From NCBI GenBank assembly GCA_021397835.1, contig JAJFZO010000747.1, positions 3,102,501 to 3,166,500 of the forward strand: DNA of 64,000 nucleotides. Direction: 5' to 3'. Positions within the stretch are counted from its first letter, which is position 1. Every line of letters begins with the position of its first letter. This document shows, piece after piece, positions 36,341 through 48,110 of this stretch. The notes below the pieces were generated by a model, which saw nothing but the letters and a program-made list of their open reading frames with translations, made no database searches and was not told where the DNA came from. The stretch comes from Moringa oleifera. Its lineage: Eukaryota; Streptophyta; Magnoliopsida; Brassicales; Moringaceae. The translations under genes were made by a program, and so were the position numbers.

Positions 36341-39300
36341 CTTTTCATTAGATTCTACTCAACCATGTTAGGAGCTAATTGATTACTAAATAACACATAA
36401 AAAATGGGAAATGGATTCTTATTTGATTCGATACTTTTTTATTTTTTAAAAACATATAAAATTATTTTTATAATTTATTATTATAAATAATATTATATTT
36501 TAATTTATTTTATTAAATTATCATATATCAATATTTTTTATAATAAAAAAATCAAATCAATAAAAGATTTTGAATTGAAGAGATGAATGTGATTTATATT
36601 GATGTAAGACCCACATTAAAAATGATAAAATAATCTTCATGAATCAAGATATCTAACTTAAAATATTAATATATTAAATAAAATAATTTCAATAATATAA
36701 GCCGGGTTTTGGGCCATCTCCAAACCTATACACTAAATTTAACACCAATTTGATGTTAAAAAGAATCTTTTTAAAATATTTTAACACCAAACTTTTTTTT
36801 ATCTCCAATTCATTTACATCAAATTGGTGTTATAATATTATTTTAATAATATAAATAATAATTATCAATAAAAATATTTACAAATATTAATTAATTTATA
36901 AATATTTTAAAATAATTAATATAATTTAAAATTTATATTTATGTTTTTTAAAAAATAATATTATATAATAAATTATAATTTTTAATGGATTATTTAATAT
37001 TTTTTATTAAAATTTTGGTGGTATAGGAGGAAGTGAAGATGACTTTCCCATATTCTAATTAATATGTTGTTATATTTATTGTACTGTGTTATCAATTGAA
37101 AGAAATTTTATTTTTATCATGTTCATGCAAAAATTTAAATTATATCATAAATTATAAATTACTTTAAATTTTTATATATTTTTAAATAATAATTTTAATA
37201 ATATATATAATTTATTATTAATTAAATAAATTATTATTATTAATTTAAATAAAACAAAATTATATATTGAATATTGATCTTGTTTTAAAGATCTTAATGA
37301 GATATTCTTAATAGTATAATTTTCTTAATAATATCACGTATTTATTAAGTTATTGATCAAAAATATCTTTGATTCAAAAATTTTAAAAAATTAATTTATA
37401 AAAAAATAATTTAAAAATATACCAATTTGGTGTAACTACAATGTTGCACCAAATTTGGTGCAGCACTGCAACTGCATCAAATTAGAGAACTGTATTTGCC
37501 ATCTCATTAAAGACGGTTTGATAAATTTTAACAGCAAAATACCGTTTTGTTAAGCACGAATATTTTTTTTATAAAGCTTGAATCCTTCCGTATTTACATG
37601 AGATTCGTTGAAAAGTCTTCTCTCTAAGAATGAACAACGAATGTGATCACATAGTTTCAAGATTGCATTCCTAAAATCAAATTGTTATAACAATTGAGTT
37701 AGGGTCTTAAGAGCATAGATATTAAATGATTTTCTAATTATATCTACGAACAATACTAAAAAAAAATCCTACTATATGATTTTTTTCATTTTTTTTTATT
37801 ATCCTAATTCAATGCTCAATTGAACAAGGCAAGCAAGCTAGTGGTGTGCAATTTTGTTTTTTGCATAACATTGGAGTCAATCCCCTGATTATGTGATGTG
37901 TCTCCATGTTTTCCTAGCAACCAATGCACCATTTTCTTTAATTAAATATAAAGTAAATGCTCTTGTTCAACCCCACCTTGTTTAACAATAACATTTTTTA
38001 TTAAGATAACTTAAAGTTAGTGTATGAAGTGGAAAGCATACAGCTTTGCCACGATCAATCCGTTGGGATCACATTTTGTCTCATATTCAATTTTAAATAT
38101 CAAGAATATATATATATATATAGTATGTTATTGTAAACAAAATTTTTTTAATGACGATATTTTATGATGATTTTTTATGATCGCCATAAATTTATGCATT
38201 TAATATGGTAAAGATGAATTTAAACCCCAATCTCCTGGATGATTATATAACATTCTAACTATTGATCATGAATATTTGTTTAGTAGTCAAAATTATTAAG
38301 CAGCGAGTATAATTTACATTTTTTAAAAATACTTATCAATCTCTACTCAATAAACTTTACTCTTTCAATGATGAACTTTACTATTTTAAAGATGAATTTT
38401 ACTCTGTCAATGTGGCTAGAGAATCGATGGAGGGCCTCATTTCTTTGACAGATTTTGTAAAAACGGCATTATGCGCGCCGAATGGTTTCATTGAACCAAA
38501 GAAACTGAGGGTGGCAAAATTACCAAAATCATAGTCTCAACACCATGAGAGACAAAGAGAGCATCCTTGGTTCAAGCTTTGCAATTCCTCATTAATAATT
38601 TTTGTTATTGTTCTTTTACCTTAAGTTTTTCATTGCATGTCTGAAAATGAGGGTAAGAGATACCTTGTTTCTTACCTAGCATTCGTCTAACTGTAGTTAC
38701 CATGTTTAAACCTTGGAGAAGACTTATATAATGTCAAAATCACATTTAGAGTGAACCCATTGCAGCACATTACTTGGTTAATCCTTTTTCAGTTCAATAG
38801 ATTACTCCTTTAATTACAAAGAAAGTAAGAATATGCTGAAATCATGGATATATTATGGTTTTATCTAGCCCGTTATTTATCTACACATAATGTGAAAAGA
38901 GAAGTTGTATTCTCATATTATTGTTTTCATCCTTTATATAATGTAAAAAGAGAAGTTTTGTTTTCATCTTTTTCCTTTCTTTATGCATCTATCCACTCAT
39001 AAGATTTGAGGAAGGAAAAGCTTTTTACTTCAACTGTGGAGATACCTTACTAGATGTGATACAGGAGAACACCAAGCAAAACTATCGGAGCATGCAAGAC
39101 ACTTAAGATATGGCTCCAAACTCCAAAGAGGTAGGAAGTCAAATTATCAACTAAGATTCAACCAGTCTGAATCAGGATGGAATTTCAGAAACATAAGGGG
39201 TACCCCAAACTAAGAGTTGCATGGTTTCTTTGACAATGCTAGGAGCTCTATTGACAATCAAAAGAGTAGAACAGCGGTATGTTAAATGTCATGGATTTGA

Positions 39301-39649
39301 GAGATTAATTAGGTGTTGTTAACTTCTTAATTAAGGGGTATGTTAAATGTCATGGTAGAAATTATGTTGGGTGCTTTAGTAGGTTTGTGTTTGTAGAGTT
39401 TCACGAGTATTGGGTGCTTAATCAATTTAATTCTTTGATAGATTGTCATATTTTTTAGCTGTTTAAATGCTAGCTTATGCGCTGAATAAAGACAAGTTTT
39501 CAATTTATTCGCTTAGCCTTTTTAGTGTCCCATAAGATTTCTCTCAAAAAATTTGCCACTTTAATTTTTCAACAATAAGCACTATCAAGATTCTTGAGTT
39601 CGATTCTGTCAACATCATGACAAAATTAAGCTGGTAATCAACCCGCACA
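36341..39649. other. Intergenic DNA between the kiwellin genes
   Basis: AT-rich for most of its length, with a (TA)n run near 38106-38120. The part 39000-39480 has more balanced composition and two copies of a GGTATGTTAAATGTCATGG motif about 57 bp apart (near 39280 and 39338), but no readable gene. It may be a decayed element. Confidence 0.5.
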
Positions 39650-40030
39650 AAACATAATTACCCAAATCGAAAATATATCATTAACGTAGAAATTACTAAT
39701 CCATGCGTTACATTAACAATTCAAAATTATGGTTGACACTATTACAAGATTAAACTAGTAATCCACCCATGTCAAAGCATAATTACCCAAATGGTAAAAT
39801 CATTAACTTAGAACTAATCTTTGGAGTATATTAATCGTGCTGACCTATAAATAATGGGCTTGGAAATGTAACCATAGGGCCAATTAACCCACTATCATGG
39901 CTTGGGCTTGGGCTTTTACAATAGAAAACACTTGATGGCTCTGCCCATCAACTTTATATTAATTCGCCAAACAATTTCATTTGTGAACAAAGGTGTTGTT
40001 CTTATTTAGCCTATAGGAGATAGAAGTAAC

Positions 40031-40678
40031 CTAAGCCATGGACCAGGTAACGTCGACGATACCGATGTCCTTGTCTAGGCCCAGAGCGTTCCACACCGCG
40101 TCGGAACCATCGACGATGTTGTTGTGACAAGGCAGCTGACCTGCATGCTCCTTATCACACCCGTTCATGGAGTCACATTCATCTACAACCTTAGCCAAGA
40201 CGCTCCTCCCGTTATTAGCCTTTATCCTTATCATCTTCCCGCACCTCGAGCCCCCAGCGTACCACCCGGTGGACAGCGCGACAATCCGCTCTGAGTTTTC
40301 GTGGAACTTCCCGTCGCATTCAGAAGCGGCACCGCCGTCGCCGCCCTCACTGAAGTTGTTGTTGGTTAACTTGGCTTTTGTTGCCAAGGTGAACGGAGGG
40401 GAGCATTTGTAGGTCTTGCGGGTCTCGCCCTTGCACGTAAGCTGGCCCGACGGCTTGCAGCTTCCTGGTGGAGAGGGGCTGCTTCCAGAGCAAATATGGG
40501 TACCGACATCTGGGTCATCGTTGCACTTGCCATTGATACAGATGAGCTGCCCGTCGCAGTCATTGAGAGTTCGACACCTCCCATTACAGGACGAGGTGGC
40601 GCTTGAAGGTGATGGAAAGGTGAAAAAATTGAAGAGAAGAGGAAGAGCAAGCGAGACGAGGAGTGACACGTTCGCCAT
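40031..40678 (-). CDS. Kiwellin / ripening-related secreted protein (gene 2)
   Basis: A single-exon gene of 215 residues with a signal peptide at 1-27. Domain layout and the fourteen post-signal cysteines match the paralogue at 35053-35709. The linker between the kissper-like part and the barrel is three residues shorter and more basic around [10 protein letters not shown]. The barrel motifs [24 protein letters not shown] and [11 protein letters not shown] are intact. The two genes share promoter and 3' flank, which shows tandem duplication. Substitutions cluster in the linker and at charged positions; whether this reflects selection needs a codon analysis. Both frames are open, so both are likely functional. 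Confidence 0.93.
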   Translation of the reverse strand: MANVSLLVSLALPLLFNFFTFPSPSSATSSCNGRCRTLNDCDGQLICINGKCNDDPDVGTHICSGSSPSPPGSCKPSGQLTCKGETRKTYKCSPPFTLATKAKLTNNNFSEGGDGGAASECDGKFHENSERIVALSTGWYAGGSRCGKMIRIKANNGRSVLAKVVDECDSMNGCDKEHAGQLPCHNNIVDGSDAVWNALGLDKDIGIVDVTWSMA

Positions 40679-40727
40679 TTTAGCGAAGATGATGAGGGTG
40701 TCAAGGAAGGAGAGGCTCGGCTAGGTC

Positions 40728-40735
40728 TTATATAG
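40728..40735 (-). promoter_or_regulatory. TATA box of kiwellin gene 2
   Basis: CTATATAA on the minus strand, 50-57 bp before the ATG at 40678, conserved with gene 1. Confidence 0.6.
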
Positions 40736-42180
40736 AGTAGTAAAGTAGTGTGAGCTACTGAATTTCAGGCTTTTAGGTAAACATTCTAGGTCACCGAAAG
40801 CAGCCCATGAGTAAAACAATGTCAAAAGTCAGTCAGTCAGTCAGTCAACCATGAACTTAATCTGTACATAGAAAAGTTTGAATAAACCTCGCGTCCTTGG
40901 TGGATGACTCATGATGCCTCAAAAGAGTTTGTTTTCAGCTCTGAACGTGGGTTTTGGGGTAGGGTCCTTGTCTTGGGTAGGTTCCCTTTTGGAAGGGTAA
41001 TTGCTTTTCTCCTTGATATAGGACTCTCCTAGCCAATGGAAAGGACTAACCATAATTGTATTAAGATGTACACTTAGCTGAATAATAGACACACAATCTT
41101 GGGATTCTTTGACATTTCATCTAATTTATTTTAAATTTGTTTTTTCTTTTAAAAATGGAATTGATCTTGAATTTTATTTATAAATAATGCAAGATCGACC
41201 TTGAGCCTATGTGCTAGGAGCTCCTAAAATTAAAGGCCTCAAATAGTATAGCTAATTTAATATGTGAAAGAAATTGTAAAAAAATTGTAAACAGATCTAA
41301 TTACAATCTAATCCGCCATTGAAAAGAGAAAAGTATGAAGCAGTTTTATTTTTTTTTAATAAATTTTTTATTAAAAAATTAAGAGAAATCAATATTATTT
41401 TTTTCCGAGCCTCCAAAATATTAAGACGGAACGATTGATCTAAGATAATGTAATGTCTAGCATTTTTGTTGGAATCATCGTCTTATAATGAATTTTCATT
41501 TTATTTACCTTTTTTCATCATATAATTCAAAAATTTAATATAATATTAATTTAAAATTTTCAAAATCTAACTATCAATACTGAAAATTTAAAAACTCAAA
41601 ATCGGTGCTGATGGACGAGAATAAAACGAGATGTATTTTCTTTTTTTTTTTCTTCTCGATTACTTTCAAAACAAAAATTGAAACTTAATTTCCACCTGAT
41701 CAAATAGAAGCTTTTGAAGTTAAATAACTATCCATTATCATGAAAATGTAGCAAAATTAGAGGTGATAAATGATGAGTGGAAATCATTGACCGAAAGTCC
41801 CACATCGCCAGCCAATCAATTTTTGATCTTTCAGGTTTCTGCCCACGTGAGATGAATCAGATCGATCTCTCGATCCTAGAAGTTTCAGCCATGCAGATAG
41901 TACAGAGTACTTTTTGACATTATCAACATGGCCAAGTTCAGGGTTCTATTTTGTGGCGGCTTCTTGCTTGTCTTGGCATTAGTTATGGAAAATGCCAAAT
42001 TACATTGGGCATTTTAGACAGGGAATGATCCATTAGGCTAACTGTACCACATCTTGCCTGAAGTTGAAAGATTTTGGTGCCTACCCATTCATAATTATGA
42101 TTATGAGGCCCTAATTGCACGATTCTTACAACCCATGGAATAGTGGAATTGGGGTCCATTAATCAAATTAGGACAAGATT

Positions 42181-43795
42181 TTGTTTCACATTTTCAAATT
42201 CTAAATACAAAAGGACATGCATGGGTGGAATAGTGGAATTGGTCCAAATTGGCAACCCTCGAGGCGAGGGTAAACCTTAAGATAGGGACTTCATTTTTAT
42301 GGTAAATATAACAAAGAAAGCCTAAATTGAACCCATTTTTAATTTAATTTTTAATATATTAATTGGATGTACTTAATATTTTAATTTAATTTAAATTATA
42401 TTTTGACTAAAATAATTATAAAAAATTAAAAATATTTTTATAGTTAAAATATCTAAAAAATAACTCAAATAAATTTTACGGTTCATTTTAATTTCATATT
42501 TTAAATTTCAATAATTTTTAACTCATGGGCAATTTTTTATAATTTTTTTAAAAATTTTGATGATATAAATTTTAAAATATATTCCTTCGTAATAAAAATA
42601 TATTAAATTTTTTTATGAAGATAGCTTGAATATTTTTTATAATTGTAAAAAAACTTTAAATTAAATTTCATTACACAAGATCCTCAATTCAAATATCTTA
42701 ATTTTTAAATTTTAATAAAATATAAATTAAATTAAAATGTTATATGTATAATTCATCCATGACCTTGCATAGTAAAAAATAATGGTCAATTAAAAAGATC
42801 ACTATGTTAATTTAATTTAAGATAAAGGTTACACAAAAACTTGATTTTATCCATGATACTAGTCAAACCTTTATATTAAGAAAATAACAAATTAAAATTT
42901 GATATATCAATTTGATATCAAATTAGACCTTAACTCAAATAGTTATAAAAATTAAGATTATTTTTTTATTGAAATGACTTAAAATTATACAAATAAAATT
43001 TGCACTCTATTTCGAGTTCACATCTTAAATTTAAATAATTTTTGATGTAAATTTTATTTTTTTAGTTTTTAAAAATTTTGACAATATAAATTTTGAAAAA
43101 TATATTTTGAGTGTACAAAAAATTTTAAAACTTCTTGTAACAGTTATATCTGTGAAAAATTTAATAACAAAATTCATTGTATAAGATCCTCAATTTAAAT
43201 ATTTTTAATTTTTAAATATTTTGATAAGTTTTAATTTAGTTTGAATTAATAGATCAAGGTTAAATTTATCAATTTTTAAATATAAAAATTTGATTAGTAA
43301 TATAGAATAAATATCAAAGTTTTATATAATTTTTATCATTCGATTTAATATATATATTAACATGACATATGTAAAAAATATTTCAACTATCATCATAAAA
43401 AAATTTAAAATTTTTTAAGTACTGAAAAATTAAATAAACTTAATCATGAGTTAATATTTAAACATCAAAGATATTCAAAATTTCTTAAAAAATACTATTG
43501 AAAATTTAAAAATTCATAAAAAAGGTAGTTGATTAGTTGAAAATTTTTCAAATTTGGGTGATAAAATTGAAATAAAGTGTAAAATCTATTTGAATAGTTT
43601 TTAGTCATTTCAATAATGAAAATATCATTAATTTTTCATAATCAATTTGAGTTGAGATCCAATTTAAACAAAATTACTATTTCAGGATTTGTTTGAGTAC
43701 ATTTTAAAAATTAAAGTTTGATTACGAGGAGAGACAAGACTTAGTGTTTAAAATGATATTTGCCCAAAAATAAATTTTATGAACATAAAGATTTT
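42181..43795. other. AT-rich intergenic DNA with a dispersed repeat copy
   Basis: No gene is seen. The part 43398-43765 is dispersed repeat copy D. Confidence 0.55.
43398..43765 (+). repeat. Dispersed AT-rich repeat, copy D
   Basis: Carries the same ordered landmarks as copies A and C, ending in AGGATTTGTTTGAGTAC and GATTACGAGGAGAGACAAGAC. A small internal insertion is present near 43440-43480. Confidence 0.6.
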
Positions 43796-46209
43796 TAAAT
43801 TACATCATCAACGCAAATTAAAATTGTTTTTGATATAACCGTTAACATTTTTTAGCATATTCAAAGCAGGAGAGCAATAAAACATCCTTACTTCTCTTGC
43901 ATGCTTTGATTTGGCATTGAAAACATAAAGCATATTCAGGCTTCCTTCTTATTCCTCCTATCCACTCTCCCTATCTCTAAGAACCTGCTGAGCTTATGAG
44001 AATACATGGTAATACTGAAATGGAAATATCTTCTTTGATTCTCCCTTATCATTACTTTCTATTCCATTTTCTCTTATTGCCTGAAAGCAGACTAGTCAAC
44101 GTTGCTTTATTAAAACTGGCTGCAGCTCCGATTTGTTCTCCTGTTGAACTTTTTGATAAATTATATATTTTTCTTACAATGTTTGATTATCACATCCAAA
44201 TCTCCCTTACTACATTCATGTGTATACTGGATGTATTCAAGTGTTTTCTTGTATATTTTGTAGTGAATGTATTTTAAAGATTTTTGAATTACATCATCAA
44301 TGCAAATCAAAATTATTTTTGATATATTCGTTAACATCTTTGGCATATTTAAAGCAGGGGAGCAGTAAAACATCCTTACATTTTTTGCTTGCTCCGATTT
44401 GGCGTTGAAAACACAAGGGATATTCAAGCTTCCTTTTTATTCCTCCTGTGCACTCTCTTTTTCTCCGAGAACCTGCACAGCTTGTGAGAACACATGGTAA
44501 TGTTGAAATGAAAATATCTTCTTTGATTCTCCCTCATCGTTACTTTCTTCTTCACTTTTTCCTTATTGCCTCAAAGTGAACGAGTTAACATCGCTTCGCT
44601 GAAAACTCGTCATAGTTCCGATCTGTTCACCTGTATAACTTTTTAATAAATCATATCTTCTTTTCACAAGGTTCAATTCTCATATCCAAATCTCCCTTAT
44701 TGCATTTGTGTGCGTGCAACATGTATTCGAGTGTTTACTTGTATATTTTATGTTGGATGTATTTTAAACATTTTTAAATTATATCATCAATGCAAATTGA
44801 AATTATTTGTGAAGTAACAGTTAATATCTTTGGCATATTTAAAGTAGGGGAGTAATAAAACATCTTCACATCTTTTGCATGTTTTGATTTAGCATTGAAA
44901 ACACAGGGCATATTTAGGCTTTCTTCTTATTCCTCCTGTGTACTCTCCCTCTCTCCAACAACCTGTGAAGCTTGTGAGAACACATTGTGATGTTGAAACA
45001 AAAATATCTTCTTTGATTCTTCCTCACCGTTATTTTCTCTTTCACTTTTCCCTTATTGCTTGAAAGCACATGAGTTGACATCCTTTCGCTAGAGCCTCGC
45101 CGCAACTCCAATCTGTTCACTTGTAGTTATCTTTGATAAATCATATCTTCTTCTTACAAGGTTCAATTCTTATATCCAAATCTCCCTTACTGCATTCGTG
45201 AGCGTGTAAGATGTATTCAAGTGTTTACTTGTATATTTTGTACTCGATGTATTTTAAAGATTTTTAAATTTCATCATCAACGCAAATTAAAATCGTTTTT
45301 GATACAGCCGTTAACATTTTTGGCATATTTAAAGCAGGGAGTAATAAAACATCCTCACATGCTTTAATTTGGCGTTGAAAACACAGGGCATCTTCAGCCT
45401 TCCTTTTTATTCCTTTTATGTTCTTCCTTCTCTCTGAGAACCTGTGAAGCTTGTGAGAACACATAGTAATGTTGAAATGAAAATATCTTCTTTGATTCTC
45501 CCTCAACGTTACTTTCTCTTTCACTTTTTCTTATTGGCTGAAAGCGAATGAGTCAATATCACTTCGCTGGAACCTCACCATAGCTCAAACCTATTTGCCT
45601 ATAGAACTCTTTGATAAATCATATCTTCTTCTTACAATGATTGATTATCATCTCCAAATCTCCCTTACTGCATTCATGTGCATGCTGGATGTATTCAAGT
45701 GTTTACTTGTATATTTTGTATTGGATGTGTTTTAAAGATTTTTAAATTACATCATCAATACAAATTTAAATTGTTTTTGATATAGCTGTTAACATCTTTA
45801 GCACATTTAAAGTAAGGGAGCAATAAAACATCCTCATATCTTTTGCATGCTCTGATTCGGCATTGAAAACACAAGGCATCTTCAGGCTTCCTTGTTATTC
45901 CTCTTATGCTCTTTCCCTTTCTCTAAGAACCTATGAAGCTTATAAGAACACATGGTAATATTAAAATAGAAATATCTACTTTGATTCTCCCCCACTGTTA
46001 CTTTCTCATTCACTTTTTTGTTGTCGGTCGAAAATGGACAAGTCGACATCGCTTCGCTGGAACCTCATCGTAACTACGATCTGTTCGCCTGTAGAACTCT
46101 TTAATAAATCATATATTCTTCTTACAAGGTTCGATTCTTAGATCCAAATGTCCCTTACTGCATTTATGTGCATGCTGCATGTATTCGAGTGTTTACTTAT
46201 ATATTTTAT
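43796..46209 (+). repeat. Tandem array of five ~485-bp units
   Basis: Units start near 43796, 44288, 44775, 45266 and 45743 at AAATT-ACATCATCAA-GCAAATT and end in TATTCAAGTGTTTACTTGTATATTTT plus GATGTATTTTAAAGATTTTTAAATT. Each contains AAAACATCCT, GGCATTGAAAACACA, GAACCTGTGAAGCTT, TGAAATGAAAATATCTTCTTTG and CATATCCAAATCTCCC. The last unit stops short at about 46209. Units differ by scattered substitutions, so the array is old. Short frames inside are not conserved as proteins. Confidence 0.85.
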
Positions 46210-46215
46210 ATGTAG

Positions 46216-46557
46216 TTAGACAAGGTAATAGATACTTCTCTGATCCACAATATTACTTTCAAGTGAATGATCATTATGTGAGGAATAGATTAAAGGTTGT
46301 CTTATTTTTGTTCCTACACAAGGCAAGTCAATATTCTTTTCAATTTTATTTCATTGTTGGTACCTTTTTTCTTCCCCTTAATAGTATTTTGTTTTCCTAT
46401 CAGGGTCATTAGATAAGAATAACTAAGTTAATGGGAGGAAGGTTTTCCTATAAGCTCTTATTTTTTGACATAAATGCCCCAAACTTTTACATCCCATTTA
46501 TGGCATTTGGTACCTATATTGTTCTTGCAGGCTTGTCATTTTGTCTTATAACGCGAG
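46216..46557 (+). pseudogene. Truncated YIF1/HRF1-family gene fragment with an intron
   Basis: Two exon-like pieces match the plant YIF1 (HRF1) family of ER-Golgi membrane proteins. The piece 46216-46322 encodes NRYFSDPQYYFQVNDHYVRN and LKVVLF. The piece 46404-46557 reads GH, then a stop where the family has Trp (TGG to TAG), then RIT and GGRFSYK, DINAPNFYIPFMAFGTY and VLAGLS. The intron between (46323-46403) has a GC donor and an AG acceptor, and a GTAAGT donor follows the second piece. The N-terminal exons and the C-terminal membrane region are absent. Retained introns exclude a retrocopy; a DNA-level duplication or element capture fits better. Confidence 0.8.
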
Positions 46558-47064
46558 GTAAGTGGGTTAACTTTTTTGTCTTATGTTTTTCATTTCAGTT
46601 CATGATGACTGTTTTATTACAAAAATATGGCATTGTCTAATTTTCATTTAGATTCTGGTAACTCCTCTAGTATGGGTTTTCTAACATTATATGATTGATT
46701 GCTTTCACTGATGTTAAAAGAAACACTTCTTTCTCTTTTATTTCTTTGCAGTGAAACTTAGGTGTGAAGTGGAAGTTGTATTATCTGAATATATTGACAC
46801 TAAATTTTGTTAGTAGCAATTATGGTAGTTAGAGGCTTTGATAAATAAATTACATTGGAAACACCTAAGTCTGGGCCATGGACTTTGAAATTCAAGCCAT
46901 AGGACTTGATAATTTGAAACACTTTTCAACTAAGACCTTCATCTAAATCTAGTTGTTATTAGTGATAAAAGTATTTTTAAGCCAGTGCTTTTATGAAAAA
47001 TGTGGTCTTATTACAACTGCTCCTCTCAAACTTCTCCAACATTTGATGGAAACTTAACCTATAA
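46558..47064. other. Downstream part of the YIF1 fragment and unclassified DNA
   Basis: A possible intron runs from the GTAAGT at 46558 to a TTTGCAG at about 46751, but the sequence after it does not resemble the next YIF1 exon. The rest is unrecognised. Confidence 0.4.
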
Positions 47065-48110
47065 TATGAGGTGAAATTTTGAAAAAGAAATTGCAAACAA
47101 ATCTGAATATAATCTAACTTATTAAGTTTTATTTTTCACAAATTTATTGTGAAAAGAAAAAAAAGGAATTAAGAATATCAAAAATCAATTAGAGACCTCT
47201 ATTTTTTTACTAAGCAGGATTGACCCTAAGATAATGTAATGTCTAATGTCATGCATTCTTATTGGAGTATTAATCTTATAGTGAATTTTGATTTTGTTTT
47301 GCCCTTTTTCATCGTATACATTGGATCAATCCAAATTTATCAATCTAATAAAATGTTAATATCTATATGATAAAGTCAATTATCAATATTTATTTTAAAT
47401 CTATTTAATTTGCCTATCATAAAAAAAAACATGATTAAGCTAATTTTATTTAAATTTAATCTTTTCAAAATCTAACAATCAATACTAAAAAAATTAAAAA
47501 CTCAAAATCAAATGCTAATAAATAAGAATAAAAACGATATGTTTTGTTTTTTCTCTTTTGGATTACTTTCAAGACGAAAATTAAAATTTAGTATCCTCGT
47601 GATCAAATAGAACCCTTTGAAGTTAAATCACTATCCATTTATCATCAAAATTAGAGTTGATAATGATGAGTGGAAAGTCCCACATCGCAAGCCAATCAAT
47701 TTTTAATCTTTCAGGTTTCTGCCCCGAGAGATGAATCAGATCGATCTCTCGATCTTAGTAGCTGTAGCCATGAGTACTCTCTTGACATTTTTTTAATATG
47801 GCCAAAGTTTAAGGTCTTGTTTGGTGGCGGCTCCTTGCTTATCTTGGCATGAATTGTGGAAAATGTCAAATTAGGTTAGGCAATTTAGGCAAGGATGATC
47901 GGTTAGGCTAACTGTACCATATCATGCCAGAAGTTGAAAGATTTTGGTGCCTACTCATGTTTACATCTGATGGAATCGTGGAATTGGTCCATTAATCAAA
48001 TTAGGACAATATTTTGTCTCACATTTTCAAATTGTAAATACAAAAGGACACGCATGGATGGAATTGGTCCAAATTGGCAACCCTAAAGAAGGGTAACCTT
48101 TTAAATTTGG
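47065..48110. repeat. Orphan third copy of the kiwellin upstream region
   Basis: Aligns with about 41260-42280. Shared landmarks include ATAATGTAATGTCTA, a GAAAGTCCCACATCGC-AGCCAATCAATTTTT segment, GATGAATCAGATCGATCTCTCGATC, GGTTAGGCTAACTGTACCA and AGAAGTTGAAAGATTTTGGTGCCTA. It includes the extra segment found only in kiwellin unit 2, so it derives from that copy. No kiwellin coding sequence lies on the expected side. Confidence 0.8.

Larger units (their letters stand above)
39650..42180. repeat. Kiwellin tandem duplication, unit 2
   Basis: Counterpart of 34745-36340. The upstream flank is split: it matches unit 1 up to about 41000, then resumes at about 41830, with about 830 bp of unrelated sequence between. 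Confidence 0.75.

Noticed and set aside
43996..45524. Several short frames inside the 485-bp array
   Set aside because: They do not stay open across all five units, so they are not under protein constraint.
46128..46150. GGTTCGATTCTTAGATCC resembling a tRNA T-arm
   Set aside because: It is part of the tandem unit (other copies read GGTTCAATTCTCATATCC), with no acceptor or anticodon stem around it.
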